Under the pieces are notes generated by a model that made no database searches, was not told the DNA's origin, and was given only the letters and a program-made list of their open reading frames with translations. From Marivita sp003149565 (GTDB taxonomy: Bacteria; Pseudomonadota; Alphaproteobacteria; Rhodobacterales; Rhodobacteraceae), in the NCBI RefSeq assembly GCF_965216415.1, contig NZ_CBDCFU010000002.1: 64,000 nucleotides of DNA; one strand, 5' to 3'. The position numbers and the translations under genes are program-made. Below are positions 26,292 to 36,634 of the stretch, piece after piece. Every line of letters begins with the position of its first letter. Position 1 is the first letter of the stretch.

Positions 26292-26936
26292 ATGGTCAAG
26301 CTCGACATCATGTCCGACCCGATCTGCCCGTGGTGCTACATCGGCAAGACCAATCTCGACCGCGCGCTGGAACAGCGCGCTGATCATCCGTTTCTCATAA
26401 CCTGGCACCCGTTTCAGCTGAACCCAGACATGCCGAAAAAAGGTATGGATCGCAGGGAATATCTCGAAACCAAGTTCGGCGGAAAAGACGGGGCCATCAA
26501 AGCCTATGCTCCGGTTGTCGAGCACGCCGAAAAAGCGGGCTTGAAGATCAACTTTGAAGGCATTGAAAAGACACCAAATACTCTGGATGCACATCGACTG
26601 ATTCACTGGGCCGGGATCGAAGGCCAGCAGACACCTGTGGTCGATGCTCTTTTTTCTGCCTATTTTGTCGAAGGCCGCGATATCGGTGATCCCGATGTGC
26701 TGGCCGACGTTGCGGATTCCTCTGGCATGGACGCGAGCGTCGTGCGCCGTCTGCTCGACACAGAAGAGGACACACGCGAAATCGTCGAGCGTGACGCTGC
26801 CGCACGCGGGATGGGGATCACCTCGGTGCCGACATTTATTGTCGCCGGCCAGCATGCCGTCCCCGGCGCGCAACCCACAGAGCTGTGGTTGAAGGTGCTC
26901 GACGACATCGCGCAAGGCACATCGCTCGACGCATGA
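26292..26936 (+). CDS. DsbA-family oxidoreductase, FrnE-like
   Basis: 214 residues starting MVKLDIMSDPICPWCYIGK, with the redox motif C12-P-W-C15 right at the start. The cis-proline loop is TSVPTFIVAG. There is no signal peptide, so it is cytoplasmic, as FrnE proteins are. Such proteins are thiol-disulfide oxidoreductases or glutathione-dependent isomerases. The stop overlaps the start of the potassium-channel gene (ATGA at 26933), so the two are coupled. Confidence 0.9.
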   Translation: MVKLDIMSDPICPWCYIGKTNLDRALEQRADHPFLITWHPFQLNPDMPKKGMDRREYLETKFGGKDGAIKAYAPVVEHAEKAGLKINFEGIEKTPNTLDAHRLIHWAGIEGQQTPVVDALFSAYFVEGRDIGDPDVLADVADSSGMDASVVRRLLDTEEDTREIVERDAAARGMGITSVPTFIVAGQHAVPGAQPTELWLKVLDDIAQGTSLDA

Positions 26937-27310
26937 CACCGCGGTTTCGCATCGCCACTCTCATCCTGACACTTGTGCTGATTGTCACCGGCGGGACGAT
27001 TTTCTTCCACTGGGTGGAAGGTTGGAGCTGGCTCGATGCGTATTTCTTTACCGTCGTGACGCTCTCCACGGTCGGGTACGGCAACCTCGTCCCGATGACC
27101 GCTCTGGGCAAGGTCGGGACCACCCTGCTGATCTTTGTGGGGCTCGGAGTCTTTGCTGTCGCCGTACAACAGTTCGGCCAGTTCGCGATGCGCAAACGGG
27201 AAGAGCATACCGAATGGCTTGTCGCACGGTTTCAGGAACCGCAGGACACCGCAAATACCGACGATGACCCCGAAACCGACGTCGGGTCACCGCAGGCGGG
27301 TGACAGATAA
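26933..27310 (+). CDS. Two-helix potassium channel protein
   Basis: About 125 residues: membrane helix 1 (about 6-26), a pore helix, the K+ selectivity filter TVGYG at 46-50 and helix 2 (about 64-82), then a short charged C-terminal tail. This is the minimal KcsA-like architecture, expected to form a tetrameric K+ channel. Start 26933 is taken from the translational overlap with the DsbA-like gene; an in-frame ATG at 26885 lies inside that gene. Confidence 0.87.
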   Translation: MTPRFRIATLILTLVLIVTGGTIFFHWVEGWSWLDAYFFTVVTLSTVGYGNLVPMTALGKVGTTLLIFVGLGVFAVAVQQFGQFAMRKREEHTEWLVARFQEPQDTANTDDDPETDVGSPQAGDR

Positions 27311-27379
27311 ATAGGCACGGCTCTGTTCCCTTCCTGAAGTTGGTGCTAGGGCAAGGTCAAATCTCTCAGGACCAGTTCG

Positions 27380-28612
27380 ATGCCCAATGCCATGCCGCGC
27401 AAGGAATTTATCGCTTTGATGGCGATGCTTGCGGCCACGGTCGCCTTGTCCATCGATGCGATGCTGCCCGCGCTGCCGCAGATCGGTGCAGAACTGACGC
27501 CAGAGAACCTCAATCAGGCGCAATTGATCCTGACCATGTTTGTGCTCGGCATGGGTCTTGGCACCTTTTTCACCGGACCGCTGTCTGACACGTTTGGCCG
27601 AAAGCCAGTGATGCTATGGGGGGCCGCACTTTACACGGTCAGCGCCTATGTTGCCTCGACGGCACAAACCCTCGAAGTGCTCTTGATTGCCCGGGTCTTC
27701 CAGGGCCTCGGCGCAGCCGGCCCACGCGTGGTCGCAATGGCGGTTGTACGCGATCTCTATATGGGGCGCGGCATGGCGCAAATCGTGTCTTTTATCATGA
27801 TCATCTTCACACTGGTGCCCGCAATCGCGCCGCTCCTTGGGTCGTTCGTCATCGACGCCTATAGCTGGCGCGCGGTGTTCTATGGCTTCATGCTGTTTTC
27901 TTTGATTTCCGCATTGTGGCTGGCGCTCAGATTGCCCGAGACCCACCCGGTTGAGCGTCGCCGCCCGTTTCGGTTTCATGCCTTGCGTGGAGCCGTGGTC
28001 GAGATGTTCCAACACCCCGTGGTGCGGCTTTCGATTGCCGTGCAGGCGCTGTGCTTTGCCATGCTGTTTTCCATGCTGTCGAGTGTTCAGCAAATTTACG
28101 ACATCACCTTTGACCGGGCCGATACCTTTGCCCTGTGGTTCGGCGCGGTGGCCGTTCTTGCGGGCAGTTCCGGGTTCCTGAACGCGAGCCTCGTGATGCG
28201 GCTGGGCATGATGTATCTCGTGCGGGCCATGCTACTGGCGCAGGTGGGCCTGTCGGCGGGCATGATTCTTGCAGGCTATGCGGCAGCTGCGGGACATATC
28301 TCAAACACGCTGTTCTTTGGCTGCTTCGTGCTTTGGCAGGTTTCGGTGTTCTTTCAGGCGGGTATGACGCTGGGCAACCTCGCAGCCATTGCACAAGAGC
28401 CAATGGGCCATATTGCAGGTATGGCAGCCAGTGTGATCGGGTCGGTGGCAACCGTCGTCGGAGTCACATTGGCGATCCCTGTCGGCTTGCTCTTTGACGG
28501 CACCCCTGTTCCACTGGCAGTGGCGACCTTCCTCGAAGCCGCCTTGGGGCTTTGGCTGATGCGGCTGATGATGCAGGCTGACACGGAACTGACGCCGTCG
28601 CCCATGAACTGA
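27380..28612 (+). CDS. MFS drug resistance exporter, Bcr/CflA family
   Basis: 410 residues with 12 predicted membrane helices. MFS signatures are seen as GPLSDTFGRKPVML after helix 2, and RVFQGLGAAGPRVVAMAVVRDL fits the Bcr/CflA drug:H+ antiporter subgroup. It likely exports drugs or metabolites. It stands alone between the K+-channel gene and icd. The start codon is ATG 27380; other in-frame ATGs follow within a few codons. Confidence 0.88.
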   Translation: MPNAMPRKEFIALMAMLAATVALSIDAMLPALPQIGAELTPENLNQAQLILTMFVLGMGLGTFFTGPLSDTFGRKPVMLWGAALYTVSAYVASTAQTLEVLLIARVFQGLGAAGPRVVAMAVVRDLYMGRGMAQIVSFIMIIFTLVPAIAPLLGSFVIDAYSWRAVFYGFMLFSLISALWLALRLPETHPVERRRPFRFHALRGAVVEMFQHPVVRLSIAVQALCFAMLFSMLSSVQQIYDITFDRADTFALWFGAVAVLAGSSGFLNASLVMRLGMMYLVRAMLLAQVGLSAGMILAGYAAAAGHISNTLFFGCFVLWQVSVFFQAGMTLGNLAAIAQEPMGHIAGMAASVIGSVATVVGVTLAIPVGLLFDGTPVPLAVATFLEAALGLWLMRLMMQADTELTPSPMN

Positions 28613-28637
28613 CACGACAAAGGAAAGGGACTCTCCA

Positions 28638-29852
28638 ATGTCGAAGATCAAAGTCGATAATCCCATCGTCGAAATGGACGGGGATGAAATGACCCGGATC
28701 ATCTGGGACTTCATCAAGAAGAAACTGATTCTGCCTTATCTTGATGTCGATCTGCTCTACTACGATCTGGGTATCGAAGAGCGGGATCGCACCGAGGATC
28801 AGATCACCATCGACGCCGCGGAAAAGACCAAAGAGGTCGGCGTTGCGGTGAAATGCGCCACGATCACGCCCGATGAAGCACGCGTGGAAGAGTTTGGCCT
28901 TAAGAAGATGTGGCGCAGCCCCAACGGTACGATCCGCAATATCCTGGGCGGCGTGATCTTCCGCCAGCCGATCATCTGCCGCAACGTGCCGCGTCTTGTT
29001 CCGGGCTGGACCCAACCCATCGTTGTGGGGCGCCACGCCTTTGGAGACCAGTACAAGGCAACCGATTTCAAATTTCCGGGTGCCGGTAAACTTACCATGA
29101 AGTTCGAAGGTGCAGATGGCGAAGTTATCGAGCGCGAAGTCTATGACGCCCCCTCCGCCGGGGTGTTCATGGGTATGTATAACCTGGACGAATCGATCAC
29201 CGATTTCGCGCGCGCCTCGTTCAATTACGGTCTGAATATCGGCTGGCCGGTCTACCTTTCGACCAAGAATACCATTCTCAAGCAATATGACGGCCGGTTC
29301 CTGGAAATCTTTCAGCACATCTATGACACCGAATTCCGCGAGGCGTTCGAGGCCAAGGGCATCGAATACCAGCACCGTCTGATCGACGACATGGTGGCTT
29401 CGGCACTCAAATGGTCGGGCGGGTTTGTCTGGGCCTGCAAGAACTACGACGGTGATGTGCAGTCCGATACGGTGGCGCAAGGGTTCGGTTCGCTGGGCAT
29501 GATGTCGTCGGTGCTGATGACCCCAGATGGCAAGATCGTCGAGGCCGAGGCGGCGCATGGCACCGTCACCCGACACTACCGCCAGCATCAGGCGGGAGAA
29601 CAGACCTCGACCAACTCGATTGCGTCCATCTACGCGTGGACCGGCGCGCTCAAGCACCGTGCCAAGCTGGACGAGAATATCAGTTTGCGGGCCTTTGCCG
29701 AAACGCTGGAACGAGTGGTCGTGGAAACCGTTGAGGCAGGGTACATGACCAAGGACCTTGCCTTGCTGGTGGGCCCTGAGCAAAGCTGGCTCACGACGAT
29801 GGGCTTTCTCGAAAAGCTTGACGAGAGATTGAACGCGGCTTTGACGGGGTAA
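28638..29852 (+). CDS. icd: Isocitrate dehydrogenase, NADP-dependent
   Basis: 404 residues of the dimeric eukaryote-like NADP-IDH type: N-terminal KVDNPIVEMDGDEMTRIIW, substrate-binding SPNGTIRNILGGVIFR, and GTVTRHYRQHQAGEQTSTN-type C-terminal motif. It oxidatively decarboxylates isocitrate to 2-oxoglutarate in the TCA cycle. GGAAAGGGA precedes the ATG. The TPM-domain gene starts 1 base after its stop. Confidence 0.96.
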   Translation: MSKIKVDNPIVEMDGDEMTRIIWDFIKKKLILPYLDVDLLYYDLGIEERDRTEDQITIDAAEKTKEVGVAVKCATITPDEARVEEFGLKKMWRSPNGTIRNILGGVIFRQPIICRNVPRLVPGWTQPIVVGRHAFGDQYKATDFKFPGAGKLTMKFEGADGEVIEREVYDAPSAGVFMGMYNLDESITDFARASFNYGLNIGWPVYLSTKNTILKQYDGRFLEIFQHIYDTEFREAFEAKGIEYQHRLIDDMVASALKWSGGFVWACKNYDGDVQSDTVAQGFGSLGMMSSVLMTPDGKIVEAEAAHGTVTRHYRQHQAGEQTSTNSIASIYAWTGALKHRAKLDENISLRAFAETLERVVVETVEAGYMTKDLALLVGPEQSWLTTMGFLEKLDERLNAALTG

Positions 29853-29853
29853 G

Positions 29854-30675
29854 ATGATGCGCAGATGGGTGGCGGTTCTGATCTTTCTAGCTGCCCCCCT
29901 CTGGGCACAAACCTATCCCGATTACGACCGCACGACGATCACCGACCGGGCCGACCTGCTGACCGATGCGCAGGAAACCGCGCTGGACACCCGGCTTAAC
30001 GGACTGCGGGGTGACACCGGCATCGAACTCGCCGTGCTCACCCTGCCCTCGCAAATACCCTATGCTGCGGATCAAACGCTGGAACAATTCGCAACCGGCC
30101 TCTTCGACCATTGGGGCATTGGCAACGCCACGCGCAACGATGGCATCCTCGTGCTGATCCTGTCTGATGATCGCGCGATGCGGATCGAACTGGGCGCAGG
30201 CTATGGCCGCGACTGGGACCGCGTTGCAGCCAATGTCGTCGACCGGTCCTTTCTGCCTGCGTTTTCAAACGACGATTACGCCACCGGCATCACCGAGGGC
30301 GTTGAAGATGTGATTGCCTCCATTGCCTTACCATTCTCGGAGGGAACCGAAGCCCCGGCAAGTGATGATCTGCCACCCTGGATGGTGATCGCCTCGGTCA
30401 TCGGCGCGCTTCTGATCGCAGCCCGGCGCATATTGGGCGACCTGCTCGCCCGGCTCCGCCCCTGTCCCTCCTGCGGTCGCCGAACACTCCGTCGCAAACG
30501 CAAGACACCGGTCAGCCCTACACGGACAAGCACAGGCAGAGCAGAGACCGTCACGCGTTGCAACGCCTGCAGCTATCACGACGTGCAGACGTACACGATT
30601 TCGCGCATCTCGTCTTCACGCAGCAGCTTTGGCGGCGGACGCTCTGGGGGTGGCGGTGCGTCGGGACGCTGGTAG
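29854..30675 (+). CDS. TPM-domain membrane protein
   Basis: 273 residues: signal peptide (about 1-20), TPM (Psb32/YgcG-like) domain over roughly 25-155 with DRADLLTDAQETALDTRL and IELGAGYGRDW, a membrane helix at about 175-195, then a small CxxC...CxxC zinc-finger-like segment (CPSCGRR and CNACSYH) and a Ser/Gly-rich tail SFGGGRSGGGGASGRW. The topology is periplasmic TPM and cytoplasmic zinc-like domain. Function is unknown. It follows icd immediately, so it is probably on the same transcript. Confidence 0.82.
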   Translation: MMRRWVAVLIFLAAPLWAQTYPDYDRTTITDRADLLTDAQETALDTRLNGLRGDTGIELAVLTLPSQIPYAADQTLEQFATGLFDHWGIGNATRNDGILVLILSDDRAMRIELGAGYGRDWDRVAANVVDRSFLPAFSNDDYATGITEGVEDVIASIALPFSEGTEAPASDDLPPWMVIASVIGALLIAARRILGDLLARLRPCPSCGRRTLRRKRKTPVSPTRTSTGRAETVTRCNACSYHDVQTYTISRISSSRSSFGGGRSGGGGASGRW

Positions 30676-30714
30676 ATGGTTGACAGCGGCCAGATATGTC
30701 ATAGATGCTGACCT

Positions 30715-31335
30715 ATGTTTCTGCTCAGCAAACCTCCAGCCGATCGACACACGGCACTCGAAGACATCCAAGGCATCCTGATCGGCGCAACGCTTGTGGC
30801 GCTGGCCATTCAGTTTCTATCTCAGGCCAACCTCCTCACCGGGCAAATCGCCGGTCTGTCTCTGGTCACGAGCTATCTGAGTGATTGGCCGTTCGGTTTG
30901 GTGTTCTTCGTTCTGAACCTGCCCTTCTACATCCTGGCAGTGCGCCAGCTGGGCTGGACATTCACCTTGAAAACCTTTGCCGCGGTCGCGCTGATGTCCA
31001 CGATATCCGAACTTTTCCCCTATGTTCTGACACTCGACATGGTTCATCCCGCATTGGGGGCCGTCTTGGGGGGCGTTCTGGCGGGTATTGGATTGCTCTC
31101 GCTGTTCCGACATGGCGCAACGCTGGGCGGTGTCGGTATTGTGGCCTTGTGGCTGCAGGACACCCGCGGCATTCAGGCGGGCAACACACAGCTTATCTTT
31201 GACGTTTTTGTCTTTGGCCTCGCCTTTTGGGTGCTGCCTGCTGACGTGGTCCTCTGGTCACTGCTGGGCGCGGTGATTCTGAACATGATCGTCACAGTAA
31301 ATCACCGACGCGACCGCTACGTCGCCAGATCCTGA
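30715..31335 (+). CDS. YitT family membrane protein
   Basis: 206 residues with five or six membrane helices. The pattern LTGQIAGLSLVTSY, then LNLPFYILAVRQLGWTFTLK and GGVLAGIGLLSLFRHGATLGG is typical of YitT/DUF161 proteins, here without the C-terminal DUF2179 found in longer members. Function is unknown. The start lies 39 bases after the TPM gene. Confidence 0.85.
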   Translation: MFLLSKPPADRHTALEDIQGILIGATLVALAIQFLSQANLLTGQIAGLSLVTSYLSDWPFGLVFFVLNLPFYILAVRQLGWTFTLKTFAAVALMSTISELFPYVLTLDMVHPALGAVLGGVLAGIGLLSLFRHGATLGGVGIVALWLQDTRGIQAGNTQLIFDVFVFGLAFWVLPADVVLWSLLGAVILNMIVTVNHRRDRYVARS

Positions 31336-31439
31336 TTCAAATCCGTACAACGATTTGTCAAAAACGACATTTTGTCGCAATTGGCGCAGATTGGGATGGG
31401 TCCTGACGGCAGCATCTTCTTAGTCATAAGGAGATGCGC

Positions 31440-31523
31440 ATGCGCGGTGATCGCTTTGCCCTGTCCCTTGTACTGCGCACCATCGGTGCGCGGCGGGGAC
31501 GCGCCGCACGGGGTCGGCCTTGA
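31440..31523 (+). CDS. Possible arginine-rich leader peptide upstream of mttB-like gene
   Basis: A 27-codon frame begins with ATG 31440 (or 31434) behind a well-placed AAGGAG (31428-31433) and reads MRGDRFALSLVLRTIGARRG, then RAARGRP. Nine of the 27 residues are arginine. It ends 49 bases before the mttB-like start. A hairpin GCGCAC/GTGCGC (31475-31480 with 31486-31491) lies inside. It could be a small protein or a regulatory leader; no homologue is recognised. Confidence 0.35.
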   Translation: MRGDRFALSLVLRTIGARRGRAARGRP

Positions 31524-31572
31524 ACGGGACACAGCCAAACCTGTCCCGGCATTCTTTCTTAAGAGACATCAC

Positions 31573-33108
31573 ATGACCGATTTATCCCCTCGTCGCGCTG
31601 GCGGCCGTGCTGCCCGCCGGCTTGCACGCGCCAACCCTTTGGCAGAAAATCTCCGTCCGATCAGACCGGGCATGTCCGGTGGGCGGTACGAACCACTGGA
31701 CGCCGCAGACCTTGACCGACTCCACAATGCCGCGCTGACCGCTCTTGAAGAGATCGGCCTGGCAGAAGCACCCGCTTCCGGCATAAAGATCATGACCGAA
31801 GCAGGCGCCATTCTTGGCGATGACGGACGTATCCGCTTTCCCCGCGCCTTGGTCGAGGACATGCTCGCAAAAGCCAACCGGACCGTCACCCTCTGTGGCC
31901 GTGATCCGCTCTTCGACCTCGATCTGTCAGGCACTCGCGTGCATTACGGCACCGCAGGAGCGGCCGTGCATATGGTCGATGTTGAAACCGGCAATTACCG
32001 CGAGAGCAGTCTTCAGGACTTGCATGACGCAGCCCGCATCGCGGATCAGTTGGATAATATCCATTTCCTCCAGCGTCCGATAGTGGCGCGCGATGTCACC
32101 GACAATCGGGAAATGGATCTCAATACGATTTACGCTTCCTGTTCCGGCACCTTGAAACATATCGGCACCTCCTTCACCGAGCCCGCGTTTGTCCCCGATG
32201 CGCTTGAACTGCTGCACCTGATCGCCGGAGGCGAAGAGGCATGGCGCGCCCGGCCTTTCGTGTCGAACTCGAATTGTTTTGTCGTGCCGCCGATGAAATT
32301 CGCCACCGAAGCCTGCGAAGTCATGGAAGCCTGTATTCGCGGCGGCATGCCCGTCCTGTTGCTCAGCGCCGGTCAAGCTGGTGCCACCGCACCCGCATCC
32401 ATTGCCGGTGCCATCGTACAGGCGGTCGCCGAGTGTCTGGCAGGCGTCGTCTATGTGAACGCTCTGGAACCGGGCCATCCAACAATCTTCGGCACATGGC
32501 CGTTTGTCTCGGATCTGCGCACAGGTGCAATGTCCGGCGGGTCCGGGGAACAGGCGTTGCTGACGGCGGGCTGTGCCCAGATGCATCGCTACTACGGCCT
32601 CTGTGGTGGCGCGGCTGCCGGGATCGCGGATGCAAAACTGCCTGATATGCAGGCCGGATGGGAGCAGATGTGCTCGAACGTGATGGCAGGGCTATCCGGT
32701 CTCAATATGGTCTACGAGGCTGCGGGCATGCACGCCTCGCTGCTGGGCTTTTGTCACGAAAGCCTCATTCTGGGCGATGACCTCATCGGTCAGGCGCTGC
32801 GTTGTGTGCGCGGAATCGAGGTCACCGAAGACGATCTGAGCCTCGATGTGATGCGCGCCACCTGCCTTGGTGGCCCGGGACATTACCTTGGTAGTGATGA
32901 CACGCTCAACCGCATGCAACGCGACTACGTCTATCCGGTGCTGGGCAATCGAGCCTCGCCAAAAGAATGGGTCGAACAGGGTCAACCGATCCTGGTGAGC
33001 AAGGCAACCGAGCGGAAACAGAGGATTCTGTCGAAACCGTCGCGTGCGCGGTTCGACGCCATGACCGATGCGAAAATCCGCAGTCGGTTCAATATCCACC
33101 TGCACTGA
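31573..33108 (+). CDS. Trimethylamine methyltransferase (MttB) superfamily protein
   Basis: About 511 residues, starting MTDLSPRRAGGRAARRL. The full-length MttB fold is indicated by ALEEIGLAEAPASGIKIMTEAGA, the active-site region GGSGEQALLTAGCAQMHRYY and the C-terminal VYPVLGNRASPKEW. There is no in-frame amber codon, so it is the non-pyrrolysine class; characterised members demethylate glycine betaine or other quaternary amines onto a corrinoid protein. Substrate is not known. An open frame extends back to 31372, but 31573 starts the conserved part. Together with the activator at 49724 it suggests corrinoid-linked C1 metabolism. Confidence 0.86.
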   Translation: MTDLSPRRAGGRAARRLARANPLAENLRPIRPGMSGGRYEPLDAADLDRLHNAALTALEEIGLAEAPASGIKIMTEAGAILGDDGRIRFPRALVEDMLAKANRTVTLCGRDPLFDLDLSGTRVHYGTAGAAVHMVDVETGNYRESSLQDLHDAARIADQLDNIHFLQRPIVARDVTDNREMDLNTIYASCSGTLKHIGTSFTEPAFVPDALELLHLIAGGEEAWRARPFVSNSNCFVVPPMKFATEACEVMEACIRGGMPVLLLSAGQAGATAPASIAGAIVQAVAECLAGVVYVNALEPGHPTIFGTWPFVSDLRTGAMSGGSGEQALLTAGCAQMHRYYGLCGGAAAGIADAKLPDMQAGWEQMCSNVMAGLSGLNMVYEAAGMHASLLGFCHESLILGDDLIGQALRCVRGIEVTEDDLSLDVMRATCLGGPGHYLGSDDTLNRMQRDYVYPVLGNRASPKEWVEQGQPILVSKATERKQRILSKPSRARFDAMTDAKIRSRFNIHLH

Positions 33109-33185
33109 TCCGATAATCCCGCGCTGGGGGCTGGTCCCCTGGCGCGGCTTGGGTCATGAAACCCATATCGGACCGGAGACACCTC

Positions 33186-33515
33186 ATGCCCTACCTCATT
33201 CTCATGTTTGCCGTTCTGGCGGAAACCATCGGCACGACCGCCCTGCAGGCGAGCCAGCAATTCAGCCGCCCTTTGCCCTCGGTCATCGTGATTGTGGCCT
33301 ATGGCGCCGCGTTCTATCTGCTGGCCATTGCACTGCGCACATTCCCCGTCGGTATTGCTTATGCCATGTGGTCTGGCATGGGGATCGTGTTCATCGCCAT
33401 CATCGGCTTTACCGTTTTCGGGCAAAAGCTCGACATGGCTGCGATTCTCGGAATTGGCCTGATCATGGCAGGGATTCTTGTGATCAACCTCTTCTCCGGA
33501 ACCGCCACGCATTAA
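33186..33515 (+). CDS. Small multidrug resistance (SMR) family transporter
   Basis: About 109 residues with four membrane helices and the essential membrane glutamate E13 (FAVLAETIGTTALQAS). IALRTFPVGIAYAMWSGMG matches the EmrE/QacE type rather than the Gdx type. It exports cationic drugs or quaternary compounds in exchange for protons. Start 33186 is chosen from the standard family N-terminus; the frame is open to 33156. It lies 77 bases behind the mttB-like gene, possibly linked to quaternary amines. Confidence 0.87.
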   Translation: MPYLILMFAVLAETIGTTALQASQQFSRPLPSVIVIVAYGAAFYLLAIALRTFPVGIAYAMWSGMGIVFIAIIGFTVFGQKLDMAAILGIGLIMAGILVINLFSGTATH

Positions 33516-33545
33516 AAACGCGCACCGGGAGAGACCGATGCGCGC
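33515..33545 (-). terminator. Rho-independent terminator for the outer-membrane protein gene
   Basis: On the minus strand a 10-bp stem (33544-33535 with 33528-33519, one U-G pair) is followed by five T. It may also stop the convergent SMR transcript. Confidence 0.75.
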
Positions 33546-33572
33546 TTGTGTGCCTTACGAAGTGGGTCCGAC

Positions 33573-34154
33573 TTAGAAGCGGAAGCTGCCCCGGATCGAC
33601 ACCGTATCGGCTTCAACATCAACGCCGGTGTCGTCGAAATCGTCAAACCGGTGGGCGAGGTATTCACCACCCACGGTGAACTGTTCGGTCACTTTGTATT
33701 CGACGCCCAGACCACCAACGATGCCCGTGTCATCGCCGATATTGGTGTTCAGCTGCGCCGCGCCGACGGTGCCGTACACCAGTGTTCGGCCAAGGTCATA
33801 ACCGCCCCGCACCTTTGCGCGCAGCACATCGTCCACCTCGACACCAGCCAGTTCAATGTCTTCGCCGGTCTGATAGTCCAATTCACCACCCAGAACGAAC
33901 TGACCGAAGTCATAGTCATAGCCGCCATAGACGCCGAACACGCCTTCGCTGTCGTCCAGATCATCCGCCTCGGCGGACAGATTGCCAAAACTCAGACCGC
34001 CATAAGCGCCAGTCCAATCGCCGCCGACGGGGGCTGCTGTTGTCTCGACAGGTGCGACGATCACGGTTTCAGCCGGAGCTGGATCGGCGCTGCCTGCATA
34101 GGTCGAAGTTGCTGCTGTGGCCACCAAAGCCGTTCCAAGCAGAATGCGTTTCAT
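33573..34154 (-). CDS. Outer-membrane beta-barrel protein (OmpA-like barrel)
   Basis: 193 residues: signal peptide about 1-21 (MKRILLGTALVATAATSTYA), an Ala/Pro/Val-rich linker, then an eight-stranded barrel pattern with WTGAYGGLSFGNLSAEADD, YGGYDYDFGQFVLGGELDYQ and the terminal aromatic SIRGSFRF. Such porin-like opacity proteins contribute to envelope structure; no enzyme function is expected. The start at 34154 has AAAGGACT just upstream. It diverges from typA across 317 bases. Confidence 0.88.
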   Translation of the reverse strand: MKRILLGTALVATAATSTYAGSADPAPAETVIVAPVETTAAPVGGDWTGAYGGLSFGNLSAEADDLDDSEGVFGVYGGYDYDFGQFVLGGELDYQTGEDIELAGVEVDDVLRAKVRGGYDLGRTLVYGTVGAAQLNTNIGDDTGIVGGLGVEYKVTEQFTVGGEYLAHRFDDFDDTGVDVEADTVSIRGSFRF

Positions 34155-34471
34155 GAGAAGTCCTTTCTCGTTTGCCTCAAGTGTCACGCCGAACCGATTG
34201 CCGGCCCGCCGTGCTGCTGTTTCAACGTTGGCACCCTTGGTCTTGTTTCAACACCTGTGGCAGCGCTTTCTGCAAAGCGGTCTGTTTCAGGCCAAACACC
34301 GCCTAAAAACACTGTCGCATCAGTGCTTTATTGCCGGTTCCCGGTCACACTGACGTGAGCCGCTTGTGGTGTCTGAAGGGCAACACTCATCCCGGTGGGC
34401 TTTTTTGCTGGCCTTCTCTGGCGGTCCCTTGTAACCCCCGCCCAACTCTTCCCTTTACGAGACCAAGATTC
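34155..34471. promoter_or_regulatory. Divergent promoter region of the barrel gene and typA
   Basis: 317 bases with no supported gene. It must contain the promoters of both divergent genes, but no convincing -35/-10 pair could be fixed by eye. It holds the short open start of the typA frame, which runs back to 34331 without a ribosome site. Confidence 0.4.
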
Positions 34472-36290
<1,819 letters not shown>

Positions 36291-36292
<2 letters not shown>

Positions 36293-36336
36293 GCCTTTTC
36301 GAAAAGGCTTGGGAAGGGCTTTCGAAAGCCCTTCCC
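36291..36336. terminator. Paired palindromes at the end of typA, bidirectional terminator candidate
   Basis: Two perfect palindromes lie back to back: AAGCCTTTTCGAAAAGGCTT (36291-36310) and a 26-bp palindrome at 36311-36336 (GGGAAGGGCTTTC and its complement). They lie between convergent typA and the DUF1330 gene. The same two-hairpin design occurs at 48744-48788 with different stems, so it may be a repeat class that serves as terminator. Confidence 0.7.
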
Positions 36337-36343
36337 TGCACCC

Positions 36344-36631
36344 TTACTCGGTTGTTTCCACGATCAGCAATTCGCGTTCGGACGCATCGCGGGCATGGTC
36401 CAGAGCCTGCTGATATTCCGGGCTGTTGTAGCAGGCTTCCGCCGCTTCCACGGATGGGAACTTGGCCACCACATTGCGCGGCCGCTCCTGCCCTTCAAGC
36501 TGGACATACCGACCACCGCGGGCAATGAAATGCCCGCCATGTTTCGCGATTGCCGGGCCCGCAAGCTCGGCATATTTGGCGTAGGACTCGGGGTCCGTCA
36601 CCGTGACATGGGCAATCCAGAGTGCAGGCAT
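36344..36631 (-). CDS. DUF1330 family protein
   Basis: 95 residues: MPALWIAHVTVTDPESYAKY, then AIAKHGGHFIARGGRYVQLEG and FPSVEAAEACYNSPEYQQAL. This is a complete DUF1330 dimeric alpha-beta barrel domain. Function is unknown in the family; it is suggested to be a small stress- or metabolism-related protein. It lies 3 bases downstream of alaS on the same strand, so it is probably expressed as its last gene. Confidence 0.88.
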   Translation of the reverse strand: MPALWIAHVTVTDPESYAKYAELAGPAIAKHGGHFIARGGRYVQLEGQERPRNVVAKFPSVEAAEACYNSPEYQQALDHARDASERELLIVETTE

Positions 36632-36634
36632 GGT

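Noticed and set aside
28464..29783. A 439-codon open frame on the minus strand opposite icd
   Set aside because: Same reason: it is the antisense of a highly conserved gene, without a ribosome site or domain match.
31573..33108. Pyrrolysine-containing MttB
   Set aside because: No in-frame TAG occurs in the gene, so it belongs to the non-pyrrolysine class.
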